Source of the DNA: Chitinophaga sp. Ak27
Lineage (GTDB): Bacteria > Bacteroidota > Bacteroidia > Chitinophagales > Chitinophagaceae
Direction of reading: 5' to 3'
DNA length: 64,000 nt
NCBI RefSeq assembly: GCF_012726295.1
Contig: NZ_JABAOB010000003.1
Location: 62,001 to 126,000, forward strand
Shown: piece by piece, positions 1-7,976 of the stretch
Numbering within the stretch: the first letter of the stretch is position 1
How the letters are laid out: the number at the start of each line of letters is the position of its first letter
The notes under the pieces: model-generated
What the model was told of the DNA's origin: nothing
The model's input: only the letters and a program-made list of their open reading frames with translations
Database searches by the model: none
Translations under genes and position numbers: made by a program

Positions 1-1652
1 TATTTGCGGTAAGGCTTATTGTTGGCAATAAACATGGGGTAACCGAAGAAGCCAGGCTTCTTTGCCTGGTTTATTTCGTCGTACCCTCGTGGTCCCCGCG
101 TAGAGTCATCGTTGTTGGCGTCTGGCCCTACTTCTCCCCAATACACATATCCTGTTTTCCGGTCTACCGTCATCCTGTAAGGATTACGGGTACCCATGGC
201 ATAAATTTCAGGACGGGTATTTTTGGTGCCTTTCGGGTACAGGTTACCATCCGGGATGGTATAGGAGCCATCTGCTTCCACTTTGATACGCAGGATTTTC
301 CCCCGCAGATCGTTGGTGTTGGCAGAACCGCGCATATCATCATATTGCAGGTGACCGGGACGATCATCGGTAGGACCATAGCCTTTGCTCACATATTTCT
401 GTCCGGGTTCATCAAATGGCGTAGTATTATCGCCGGTAGATACGTACAGGAGTCCGCCGGGGCCAAATGCAATAGAACCGCCGGTATGGCAGCAGATATC
501 GCGCTGGGAATAAAACTGGAGGATTACCTTTTCTGATGACATATCCAGTTTGTTATTTTCAAATTTGAAACGTGACAAACGGTTTACGGAGGTATCTATC
601 GGGGAGTACATCGCGTAGATGTAGTGATTGTTTTTGAAGTCGGGATCTGCGGCGAGACCGATGAAGCCTTCTTCTGCATTTACTCTTGGTACATCGGTGT
701 GATGATATACTTTCAGTAAGCCTACCTGTGACAATTTTTTCTCTGCATTATTATACAGCATCAGTTCACCGCGGCGTTGAGCCACGAGGATGTCGAGGTT
801 AGGGAGTATAGCCATTTCCGTTGGTTCGAAGAATTCGCCGGATACCAGTACATTTTTGGTGAAGCGGTCTTCAGATGGTACGCGCAGTGTTTTAGCCTGG
901 CTGTAGTCGAGCACCAGGTTTTTGCCAATAGCATATTTAATACCGCCAGCCAGGTGTTTGAGGAACAGGCTGTCGGTGTAGGATTCTTCCGTATGACCGA
1001 GACCGGTGTAGAATGCGCGGCCGCCGTCAAAATCGTGGTACCAGCTGATGGGGTGATTATTGCCCATTTTACCGCCTTCATAAGATTTCTCATCTAATTT
1101 CAGCAGTACGGTGGTAGTGGTATCTACATCTTTGTAGTTATACCATTCATCGGTATGTTCCCATTTTTCGGGAAGCCCTTCTGTAGCAGGGAATGATTTT
1201 TCAACAACGTCAACTATAGCTTTATGTACGCCCGGAGGGTGGTTTTGGAACCATGCGCCGGCGAGGTGGTTATACCAGCCCCATTCATATTCAGTGTCTG
1301 CTGCAGCGTGAACGCCTACATAGCCGCCACCTGCCTGGATATATCTTTCGAAATCGGCTTCCTGGTAGTTGTTAAGGACGTCGCCAGTAGTATTGAGGAA
1401 GATAACGGCTGCATATTGTTGCAGGGTGTCTTCATTGAATTTATCGGCATTTTCGGTGGTGTCTACCTCGAACCCGTTGGCGGCGCCTAATTTCTGGATG
1501 GCTGCGATGCCGGCAGGAATAGAGGTGTGGCGGAAGCCCATGGTTTTAGTAAACACCAGTACTTTCGGTTTCCCGGAGCGTGTTTTTTTACAGGCTGCCA
1601 GGCCTGCTGTTACAAGGGCTAACAGCAGGAAAACTTTGATTGCATGTTTCAT
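1..1652 (-). CDS. ThuA domain plus sorbosone-dehydrogenase-like propeller lipoprotein (partial, runs off window)
   Basis: About 550 codons are visible from the ATG at 1652, and the frame stays open to base 1, so the C terminus is missing. The N terminus is a lipoprotein signal with lipobox LAAC near residue 20. Residues about 30-245 are a ThuA (class I glutamine-amidotransferase-like) domain, closely resembling the complete ThuA protein encoded just upstream. From about residue 255 the sequence resembles the PQQ-type glucose/sorbosone dehydrogenase beta-propeller, including TRNPYRM and EVGPDANND. The start lies 7 nt after the stop of the upstream ThuA gene, so both belong to one operon. Likely role is extracytoplasmic oxidation or handling of sugars; the substrate is not evident. 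A C-terminal cytochrome c or PKD domain is common in such proteins but would lie outside the window. Confidence 0.85.
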   Translation of the reverse strand, partial: MKHAIKVFLLLALVTAGLAACKKTRSGKPKVLVFTKTMGFRHTSIPAGIAAIQKLGAANGFEVDTTENADKFNEDTLQQYAAVIFLNTTGDVLNNYQEADFERYIQAGGGYVGVHAAADTEYEWGWYNHLAGAWFQNHPPGVHKAIVDVVEKSFPATEGLPEKWEHTDEWYNYKDVDTTTTVLLKLDEKSYEGGKMGNNHPISWYHDFDGGRAFYTGLGHTEESYTDSLFLKHLAGGIKYAIGKNLVLDYSQAKTLRVPSEDRFTKNVLVSGEFFEPTEMAILPNLDILVAQRRGELMLYNNAEKKLSQVGLLKVYHHTDVPRVNAEEGFIGLAADPDFKNNHYIYAMYSPIDTSVNRLSRFKFENNKLDMSSEKVILQFYSQRDICCHTGGSIAFGPGGLLYVSTGDNTTPFDEPGQKYVSKGYGPTDDRPGHLQYDDMRGSANTNDLRGKILRIKVEADGSYTIPDGNLYPKGTKNTRPEIYAMGTRNPYRMTVDRKTGYVYWGEVGPDANNDDSTRGPRGYDEINQAKKPGFFGYPMFIANNKPYRK

Positions 1653-1659
1653 CAGATGG

Positions 1660-2403
1660 TTAGTTTTTGGGTTTCCAGTTACCGATGGCATATTGGATGC
1701 CACCCAGTAAATGTTTCAGGTATACAGGATCCTGGTATGATTCTTTTATGTGTCCCATTTCGGTATAGAATGCGCGGCCGCCTTCGAAATCGTGGTACCA
1801 GCACATGGGGTGGTTATCCCCGTTTTTACCGCCTTCGTAGGTGCTTTCATCTATTTTGATGAGTACATGTACATCGGGGTTGAGATTTTTGAAATTATAC
1901 CATTCATCTTTACGTATCCATTCGTCGGGCAGGTCTTTGGTAGCAGGGTGATTGTGGTCTACTACCCTGAGCGTGGCCTGTTGCTGATGCGGGTGGCTCA
2001 GGAACCATGCGCCGGCGAGTTTGTTATACCATGGCCAGTCGTACTCGGTATCGGTAGCTGCGTGTATCCCCATCCATGCACCTCCTTTGTGAATATAATT
2101 TTCAAAGGCTGCCTGTTGTGTGTCGTCAAGTACATCGCCGGTAGTGCAACTGAAAATAACGGCTGCATACTTTTTCAGGTTAGCAGGGGTAAATGCGCTG
2201 GCATCTTCCGTTGTATCTACTTCAAACCCATTTTCTTTTCCGAGTTGCATGATGGCTAATTTGGCAGCCGGGATACAATCATGCCGGAATCCCTTTGTTT
2301 TGGAAAAAACCAGCACTCTTTTGGCTTTGTGTTTTCCTTTTGCCTGCACGGATAAAGTGCCGGCCAATAACAAGAGTGTAATAAACGCGGTGAATGTTTT
2401 CAT
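1660..2403 (-). CDS. ThuA-like domain protein, secreted
   Basis: 247 aa with a clear Sec signal peptide (about residues 1-21, ending VQA). The rest is a single ThuA/trehalose-utilisation domain with the characteristic segments KTKGFRHD, GIHAATDTEYDWPWY and NHPMCWYHDFEGGRAFYT. The family has a class I glutamine-amidotransferase fold; its reaction in Bacteroidota is poorly defined, and it is usually found with DUF1080 and Gfo/Idh/MocA proteins in sugar-degradation loci, as here. It is a paralogue of the ThuA domain of the downstream gene, suggesting tandem duplication followed by fusion of a propeller to one copy. Confidence 0.88.
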   Translation of the reverse strand: MKTFTAFITLLLLAGTLSVQAKGKHKAKRVLVFSKTKGFRHDCIPAAKLAIMQLGKENGFEVDTTEDASAFTPANLKKYAAVIFSCTTGDVLDDTQQAAFENYIHKGGAWMGIHAATDTEYDWPWYNKLAGAWFLSHPHQQQATLRVVDHNHPATKDLPDEWIRKDEWYNFKNLNPDVHVLIKIDESTYEGGKNGDNHPMCWYHDFEGGRAFYTEMGHIKESYQDPVYLKHLLGGIQYAIGNWKPKN

Positions 2404-2443
2404 TGTTATTATTTTACGTGGATGTGAAGGGCGGAAAGCCTAA

Positions 2444-2541
2444 AGCAGAAAGCAAAAAGCAAAAAGCTATTGCAGTGAATGATCAATGCGATTTTAAAAT
2501 TCGCTAAGGCCACTCGCTACAATAGCTTTTTGCTTTCTGCT
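2444..2541. repeat. Dispersed palindromic intergenic repeat, copy A
   Basis: The arms are AGCAGAAAGC followed by AAAAAGCTATTG on the left (2444-2472, with one extra 7-nt AGCAAAA unit) and the exact complement on the right (2520-2541). The centre carries GATCAATGCGATTTTAAAAT followed by TCGCT. The same arms and the same ATTTTAAA/GATC core recur at 26108-26207. The element sits 5 bases from the stop codon of the minus-strand DUF1080 gene, so it may act as its transcription terminator or a 3'-UTR stabiliser. Confidence 0.8.
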
Positions 2542-2546
2542 ATAAA

Positions 2547-3269
2547 TTAAAGAACTCTGATTTTAATGTTTCTATACCAAACATCGTTACCATGGTCCTG
2601 TAGAGCAATGTGGCCTTTTGGATATTTACCGAATGCTTTCCAGTCATGGAATTTGCTTTTTGCTACCAGGGCATCCCATTCAGGGGTACCCATTGTAGTT
2701 TCTGCTGTTTTAACGCCATTGAGCCAGAGGGTCAGGTGACCATCTTTCTTCAGGATCCTGGCGGTATTCCACTGCCCTACTGGTTTTGCAGCCAGTTTAG
2801 GCGCCTTGATAAGGTCGTACAGATCGCCAGAGTTGTGTTTCGGGATCTTACCATCGGAATGCTTGGCATCATCCAGCACCTGCATTTCAGGGCCGGAGAG
2901 ATAAGTTTGGCCTAAGGAAGGATCTTCGTGTACGCTGAAAATGATACCGCTGTTGCCTCCTTCGGAAATTTTCCATTGCAGGCTCAGTTCATAGTTTTCA
3001 TATTCTTCGTTTGTTACGAGATCCCCGCCGGGAGCGCCATTCTTTTTGGCTGCCTGATCCAGGCCAATGGCGCCATCAGTTACACCCCAGGCAGGGCTAG
3101 CTTCTGTTTTCCCGTAGGTATGCCATCCTTTGGTAGAAGTACCATCGAACAGTAATACCCATCCTTGTTTCTTTTCCTTTGCTGAAAGGGTATTTAATTG
3201 CTGGGCTTTCACTGCGGAGGTAGTGATGAGGGCACCTACCGTTAGTGCGCCCAAGATTAACTTTTTCAT
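2547..3269 (-). CDS. DUF1080 family protein (3-keto-disaccharide hydrolase-like)
   Basis: 240 aa, Sec signal peptide about residues 1-22 (ending VKA), then one DUF1080/PF06439 domain with a concanavalin-like lectin/glucanase fold. Typical segments are WVLLFDGTSTKGWHTYG, NEEYENYELSLQWKISEGGNSGI, GPEMQVLDD and the terminal IALQDHGNDVWYRNIKI. Members of this family have been reported to cleave 3-keto-glycosides, which fits the neighbouring Gfo/Idh/MocA oxidoreductase, isomerase and cytochrome c. Predicted periplasmic. The palindromic repeat at 2444-2541 lies directly behind it. Confidence 0.9.
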   Translation of the reverse strand: MKKLILGALTVGALITTSAVKAQQLNTLSAKEKKQGWVLLFDGTSTKGWHTYGKTEASPAWGVTDGAIGLDQAAKKNGAPGGDLVTNEEYENYELSLQWKISEGGNSGIIFSVHEDPSLGQTYLSGPEMQVLDDAKHSDGKIPKHNSGDLYDLIKAPKLAAKPVGQWNTARILKKDGHLTLWLNGVKTAETTMGTPEWDALVAKSKFHDWKAFGKYPKGHIALQDHGNDVWYRNIKIRVL

Positions 3270-3306
3270 GCCGGATGATTGAGTAATGAGCTATTATTAG
3301 TTAGAC

Positions 3307-3720
3307 TTAGTGCTTTAATGATAAGATGTAGCTTACCATTTCTTTTGCGTCGTCTTTAGATACTTGTGGATGTGGCAGCATGGCTACTTCACCCCAGTTG
3401 CCAGAACCGCCTTTGATTACTTTGTCGGCTAGTTTGTCAACATTTTCTGGTGTGTTAGGATATTTACCTGCGATATCTTTTAAGGCAGGTCCTACCACTT
3501 TCATTTCTTCTTTATGGCAGGTTTTGCAATCACTCTGCGCCATCAGGGTTTCACCTTTGCTTACCGGTTTGTCGGCATTGGGCGATACCATGGAATTGTC
3601 TGCTGCCGGAGCTTCGTGTGTGCTTACGCTGTCAGTATTCGTTTGTTTTTTTTCTCCTCCTCCGCAAGCTGCAAAGAACATAGCGGATAACAGCAGCGGC
3701 GCCAGATATCTCTTTCTCAT
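3307..3720 (-). CDS. c-type cytochrome lipoprotein
   Basis: 137 aa with a lipoprotein signal (lipobox FFAAC, Cys19), a Ser/Ala/Asp-rich linker to about residue 50, and a class I cytochrome c domain. The haem site is CKTCH (Cys65, Cys68, His69), and a Met in VAMLPHP near residue 112 is the likely distal axial ligand. It probably accepts electrons from a periplasmic sugar dehydrogenase encoded in or near this operon. It lies between the DUF1080 and isomerase genes with short gaps, consistent with cotranscription. Confidence 0.9.
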   Translation of the reverse strand: MRKRYLAPLLLSAMFFAACGGGEKKQTNTDSVSTHEAPAADNSMVSPNADKPVSKGETLMAQSDCKTCHKEEMKVVGPALKDIAGKYPNTPENVDKLADKVIKGGSGNWGEVAMLPHPQVSKDDAKEMVSYILSLKH

Positions 3721-3774
3721 TTGTTGTTTATTTATTTGGTTATTGTTTACGAACGATTAGTGGATAATAAATGA

Positions 3775-4830
3775 TTAAATACCTAAAATTCTTTTATTAA
3801 ATGCATCATCGGTACCGCCGCCGGCAAAGTCGTCGAAAGCTTTTTCGGTGACACGGATAATATGATCGGCGATGAAAGGAGCTCCTTCTCTGGCGCCATC
3901 TTCCGGATGTTTAATACAACATTCCCACTCCATAACGGCCCAACCGGCAAAATCGTATTGTGCCATTTTACTGAAGATGGATTTAAAGTCGACCTGTCCG
4001 TCGCCGAGGGAACGGAAACGGCCCGGGCGATTGATCCAGGACTGGTATCCCCCGTATACGCCGGAGCGGCCGGTAGGATTAAACTCCGCGTCTTTTACGT
4101 GGAATGCCTTGATTTTTTCGTGGTAGATATCAATATATTCCAGGTAATCGAGGCATTGCAGCAACAGGTGACTCGGATCGTATAACAGGTTAGCCCGGGT
4201 ATGATTGCCGGTAGCTTCCAGGAAACGTTCAAAAGTAACCCCGTCGTGCAGGTCTTCTCCCGGGTGAATTTCATAGCAAACATCTACTCCGTTGGCATCA
4301 AATTCATTCAGGATAGGTAACCAGCGTTTGGCCAGTTCAGCAAAAGCTGTTTCCACCAGTCCCGCCGGGCGTTGTGGCCAGGGATACATGGCGGGCGCCC
4401 ACAGCAGCGCGCCGCTAAAAGTGGCGTGTGCATTGAGTCCCAGGTTGCGGCTGGCTTTTGCAGCATATTTCAGCTGGTTCACTGCCCACTCCGTACGTGC
4501 CTGGAGGTTACCCCGGCATTCCGCAGGGGCAAAGCCATCAAACATTTCAGAGAAAGCAGGATTTACGGCCACTAGTTGTCCCTGCAGGTGCGTGCTCAGT
4601 TCTGTGATTTCCAGTCCAGCTGCATTCACGATGCCTTTGATCTCATCTGCGTAGGTTTTGCTCTCTGCTGCCTTTTGCAGGTCGATCAGGCGGGTTTCCC
4701 AGGTAGGGATCTGTACGCCTTTAAAACCAAGAGCGGCAGCCCATTCACAGATCGATTTCAGATTATTGAAAGGCGCTTCATCTCCCATGAATTGCGCCAG
4801 GAAAATACCAGGTCCTTTAATCGTTTTCAT
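3775..4830 (-). CDS. Sugar phosphate isomerase/epimerase family protein (AP-endonuclease-2 TIM barrel)
   Basis: 351 aa, no signal peptide, predicted cytosolic. The fold family is indicated by the N-terminal GPGIFLAQFMGD, NNLKSICEWAAALGFKGVQI, and the metal-ligand segments DVCYEIHPGEDLHDG, LLYDPSHLLLQ and FHVKDAEF, typical of xylose-isomerase-like barrels. Members isomerise or epimerise sugars and inositols; the precise substrate cannot be read from the sequence. It lies 22 nt downstream of a Gfo/Idh/MocA dehydrogenase, a pairing typical of inositol and keto-sugar catabolism. Confidence 0.9.
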   Translation of the reverse strand: MKTIKGPGIFLAQFMGDEAPFNNLKSICEWAAALGFKGVQIPTWETRLIDLQKAAESKTYADEIKGIVNAAGLEITELSTHLQGQLVAVNPAFSEMFDGFAPAECRGNLQARTEWAVNQLKYAAKASRNLGLNAHATFSGALLWAPAMYPWPQRPAGLVETAFAELAKRWLPILNEFDANGVDVCYEIHPGEDLHDGVTFERFLEATGNHTRANLLYDPSHLLLQCLDYLEYIDIYHEKIKAFHVKDAEFNPTGRSGVYGGYQSWINRPGRFRSLGDGQVDFKSIFSKMAQYDFAGWAVMEWECCIKHPEDGAREGAPFIADHIIRVTEKAFDDFAGGGTDDAFNKRILGI

Positions 4831-4852
4831 ACGCTCGTTCTAATGGTGAATA

Positions 4853-6016
4853 CTATATCTCGAAATTAGTCCATTTAACATCGCTCTGGGAAGAACGTAC
4901 TACATTATCGATGAATGCCATACCACGTACGCCTTCTTCAGTGCCCGGGAAGTCCAGGGATTCAGGAGAAGGTTGTACGCCGTCGATTTTGGCAGATAAG
5001 GTTTGGGCGAAGTTGCGATACAGGTTACCAAATGCTTCGAGGTATCCTTCGGGGTGGCCGCCAGGAGTGCGCGTGTTGTGGGTCATGTAGCTCGACTGGA
5101 AAGTATATCCGCCGCCTGCGCGGTAGATTTCAGTGGGTTTGTCCAGCCATTTTACCAGCAGGGTATTAGGCTCGTGCTGCGCCCATTCGAGGCCGCCTTT
5201 TTCGCCATATACACGGATTTTCAGTGCATTTTCTTCACCGGCAGCTACCTGGGAGGCCATCAGTACGCCCGCAGCGCCGTTGTCGAAGCGCAGCAATACA
5301 GCGCCATCATCATCCAGTGCGCGTCCAGGTACGAGTATATTCAGGTCGGCACAGAGTTTTTCGATCTTCGCGCCACTGATATATTCTGCCAGGTTAGCAG
5401 CATGGGTGCCAATATCGCCCATACATCCGCTTTTGCCGGATTTTTTTGGATCTGTTCTCCAGGCTGCCTGTGCATTTCCTTCTCTCTCACTCAGTTTACT
5501 GAGCCAGCCCTGTGGATATTCTACCCATACCTTGCGTATTTTGCCCAGGGCGCCATCTTTCACCATTTGCCTGGCTTGCTTTACCATGGGATATCCGGTG
5601 TAGGTATGTGTCAGTAAAAGCGTTAAGCCGGTGGCTTCTACTTTAGCTTTTAATTGTTTGGCTTCTTCCAGGGAAAACGTAATCGGTTTTTCAATCACTA
5701 CGTTAAAACCCAGGTCCAGCGCCATCATGGCAGGTTCGAAGTGGGCAAAGTTCGGCGTCACGATGGTCACGAAGTCCATACGTTTATCTGCCGGCATAGC
5801 CGCTTCTTTGGTTAACATGGTTTTGAAATCGAGGTAGGTGCGTTCCGGATCGAGGAACAGCATTTTACCCGATTCTACGGCAATTTCATTATTAATGCTG
5901 AGGGCGCCTGCCACCAGCTCTATCAGTCCATCCATATTGGCGGCAATCCGGTGGATAGCGCCAATGAAGGCGTCTTTACCGCCTCCGATCATTCCCATTC
6001 TTAGTTTCCGTGTCAT
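4853..6016 (-). CDS. Gfo/Idh/MocA family NAD(P)-dependent oxidoreductase
   Basis: 387 aa. It begins with a Rossmann dinucleotide-binding segment (GMIGGGKDAFIGAIHR), followed by the EKP motif (VIEKPITFSLEEAKQLK) that carries the catalytic-site lysine of the family, then the alpha/beta C-terminal domain (GDIGTHAANLAEYISG; GGHPEGYLEAFGNLYR). No signal peptide, so cytosolic. It probably oxidises or reduces a sugar or inositol hydroxyl supplied by the adjacent MFS importer. It is 22 nt from both neighbours, which supports one operon. Confidence 0.93.
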   Translation of the reverse strand: MTRKLRMGMIGGGKDAFIGAIHRIAANMDGLIELVAGALSINNEIAVESGKMLFLDPERTYLDFKTMLTKEAAMPADKRMDFVTIVTPNFAHFEPAMMALDLGFNVVIEKPITFSLEEAKQLKAKVEATGLTLLLTHTYTGYPMVKQARQMVKDGALGKIRKVWVEYPQGWLSKLSEREGNAQAAWRTDPKKSGKSGCMGDIGTHAANLAEYISGAKIEKLCADLNILVPGRALDDDGAVLLRFDNGAAGVLMASQVAAGEENALKIRVYGEKGGLEWAQHEPNTLLVKWLDKPTEIYRAGGGYTFQSSYMTHNTRTPGGHPEGYLEAFGNLYRNFAQTLSAKIDGVQPSPESLDFPGTEEGVRGMAFIDNVVRSSQSDVKWTNFEI

Positions 6017-6038
6017 ATTTACAATGCTCTTTTATAGG

Positions 6039-7313
6039 TTATACTATTTGAATCTGTGCTTTTTTGCGGTTGCGCATATAAAAGAAAAGGCCAGCAAATG
6101 CCACAATCAACATTACTGGTATTATGAGGGTAGCGTTAATAATTTCGGGGCCGGCCACTGCAGTTGCCTGGCTGAAAGCGGTGGCTTCAGGAGAGCCGGG
6201 GGCAGCAGAGCGGTAAGCATCCAGCGAAGCGCCGGCAGGCAATTGTTTGGTAATGATGGTATCGTAGAAACCGCCCATGAAGTACATGTACACAGACACG
6301 GCAAACATACCGGCGCCGCCCATCAGGTTCATGCCCAATGCCCCGGATTCCGGGATGTTTTCAGACACAAAGCCCAGCATGGTAGGCCAGAAATAAGTTA
6401 CACCCATACCAAAGATAAAGGCAGCCACAAATACCATACTGCCGGATACATGCGACAGCAGGTACAAACCGATAGCGGATAAAATGGCAGATATCAGCAA
6501 CACGCCGGTGGGAGATATTTTATGTACAACTGGTCCGGCAATACCGCGGCCCAGTACCTGCGTACCCGCCGTTAATGCCAGGATCAGGATAGAATTCTCA
6601 GTAACATTCTTAAGCAATACTTCAATCCACTGTCCGGTAAAGAGTTCTGTGATGGCGGTGCCAAACATCAGGATAAACATAACGATAAACAGGGGGCTTA
6701 ACACAGATTTGTACATTTGTGCAGAGGATACGCCGGAAGCCACCCTTTCTGTTACCGGGAAGTCCAGTTGCATAAAAAGATAACCATAGATCAGGGTAGG
6801 AATAATCATGGTGGCTACCTGTAGCTGCCAGCTGAGTCCGAGTTTAGACAACAGGAATACCAGTAGTGTACCTACTACGATACCGCCGGGAAACCACAGG
6901 TGGAAGTGATTCAGCTTGGTGGTTTTGTTGTCGGGGAAGATAGTGGCTACCAGTGGATTACAGGCTGCTTCTACTGTACCGTTGGCCATCCCGATAAACA
7001 GGGTGGAAATAAACAGGGACCAGAACCCACCAGCAAATATGGTGAGGACAATACCTATGAGATGGAGTACGAAAGCTGCGAGGAGCAGGCGTTTCATACC
7101 TATCGCATCTACAATGAAGCCTCCTATTACCACTGCCAGCGGGAATCCCCAGAAAGCAGTTCCGGCAATAATGCTCAATTCTTTTGTATCCAGGTGAAAT
7201 TCGACGCCCAGGCGGCTTAAGATGCCGGCGCGAATACCAAAGGATAACGATGTTACCAGCAGGGCCATACAGCTGGCTACAAACAGTTTTTGTGGCTGAA
7301 TTCCATTTGCCAT
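6039..7313 (-). CDS. MFS transporter, probable sugar importer
   Basis: 424 aa, about 12 hydrophobic segments, ending in a basic tail (YMRNRKKAQIQIV). The N-terminal half has the MFS loop region GFPLAVVIGGFIVDAIGMKRLL. It is the first gene of the minus-strand catabolic operon, upstream of the oxidoreductase and isomerase, so it probably brings the operon substrate across the inner membrane. The start codon follows an AT-rich region without an obvious Shine-Dalgarno site, as is usual in Bacteroidota. Confidence 0.9.
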   Translation of the reverse strand: MANGIQPQKLFVASCMALLVTSLSFGIRAGILSRLGVEFHLDTKELSIIAGTAFWGFPLAVVIGGFIVDAIGMKRLLLAAFVLHLIGIVLTIFAGGFWSLFISTLFIGMANGTVEAACNPLVATIFPDNKTTKLNHFHLWFPGGIVVGTLLVFLLSKLGLSWQLQVATMIIPTLIYGYLFMQLDFPVTERVASGVSSAQMYKSVLSPLFIVMFILMFGTAITELFTGQWIEVLLKNVTENSILILALTAGTQVLGRGIAGPVVHKISPTGVLLISAILSAIGLYLLSHVSGSMVFVAAFIFGMGVTYFWPTMLGFVSENIPESGALGMNLMGGAGMFAVSVYMYFMGGFYDTIITKQLPAGASLDAYRSAAPGSPEATAFSQATAVAGPEIINATLIIPVMLIVAFAGLFFYMRNRKKAQIQIV

Positions 7314-7976
7314 AAACGTGGACTTTTGAGTAAAACTTGAAAACCTATATTAAACCTTTAAATTTATAAAAAGTATTTTCATATTTCCATCTTTTTGTAT
7401 GGACGAACGGCATTTTTCCTGAAAATTTTCATTTTCGCGGGGAATGTCCCGTGGTACAAGGGGGCCTCCCAATTTTTCAATGGTCTCTGCGGTAATAAAT
7501 CAGGATAAGCGGTTGGGGCAGCGCTGCCTTTTACCCGGATCCCCAAGGGAAAGTATAATATATAATATAATTATATGCGGATTTTAGGAGATGGAAACCC
7601 CGTTGCCTGCTTCTTTGCCGCAGGTGTTGTCCAATGCCGCAGAACATCCACAGCAGCCTGTTAGCAGCAAATACTATCAATATGTTAATTGCTGGCGGGA
7701 AAAGCAAAATCCCTTCAAAATCCCCGCTAAATCACCGAATTTATTCCTACTTTTACAGGCCTTGCCGGGCAGCTGTAAAACTGACACCTTGACAGTTGGT
7801 CTTTACAAGCATAATATTTGAGTAACCTGGATGCCGTCTATCCAACTGACTAAGCCCGCAGCATTAGCGCCACAGGCTGACAAAGCAGAAAGTTATCAAC
7901 TGATTATTATATACTCAGCCTGGATGGAAGTAGGTTACCATAAATAGAAATCGTAATTCGTAATTAAACGTTTAAC
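7314..7976. other. Intergenic region between the catabolic operon and secA
   Basis: 663 bases between two divergent genes, so it must hold promoters for both. The stretch 7553-7578 is almost pure A/T and could be a promoter or curved-DNA region. One open frame of 76 codons exists on the plus strand (7591-7821), but it has no recognisable domain, signal or coding character. I found no RNA gene, repeat or convincing TAnnTTTG promoter here. Confidence 0.5.

Noticed and set aside
2444..2541. CRISPR-like repeat
   Set aside because: Only an inverted pair with a unique centre, not regularly spaced direct repeats. No cas genes or arrays were seen anywhere in the window.
7591..7821. 76-codon plus-strand frame between the MFS gene and secA
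   Set aside because: No domain, signal or coding bias; it lies in a promoter region and is most likely chance.
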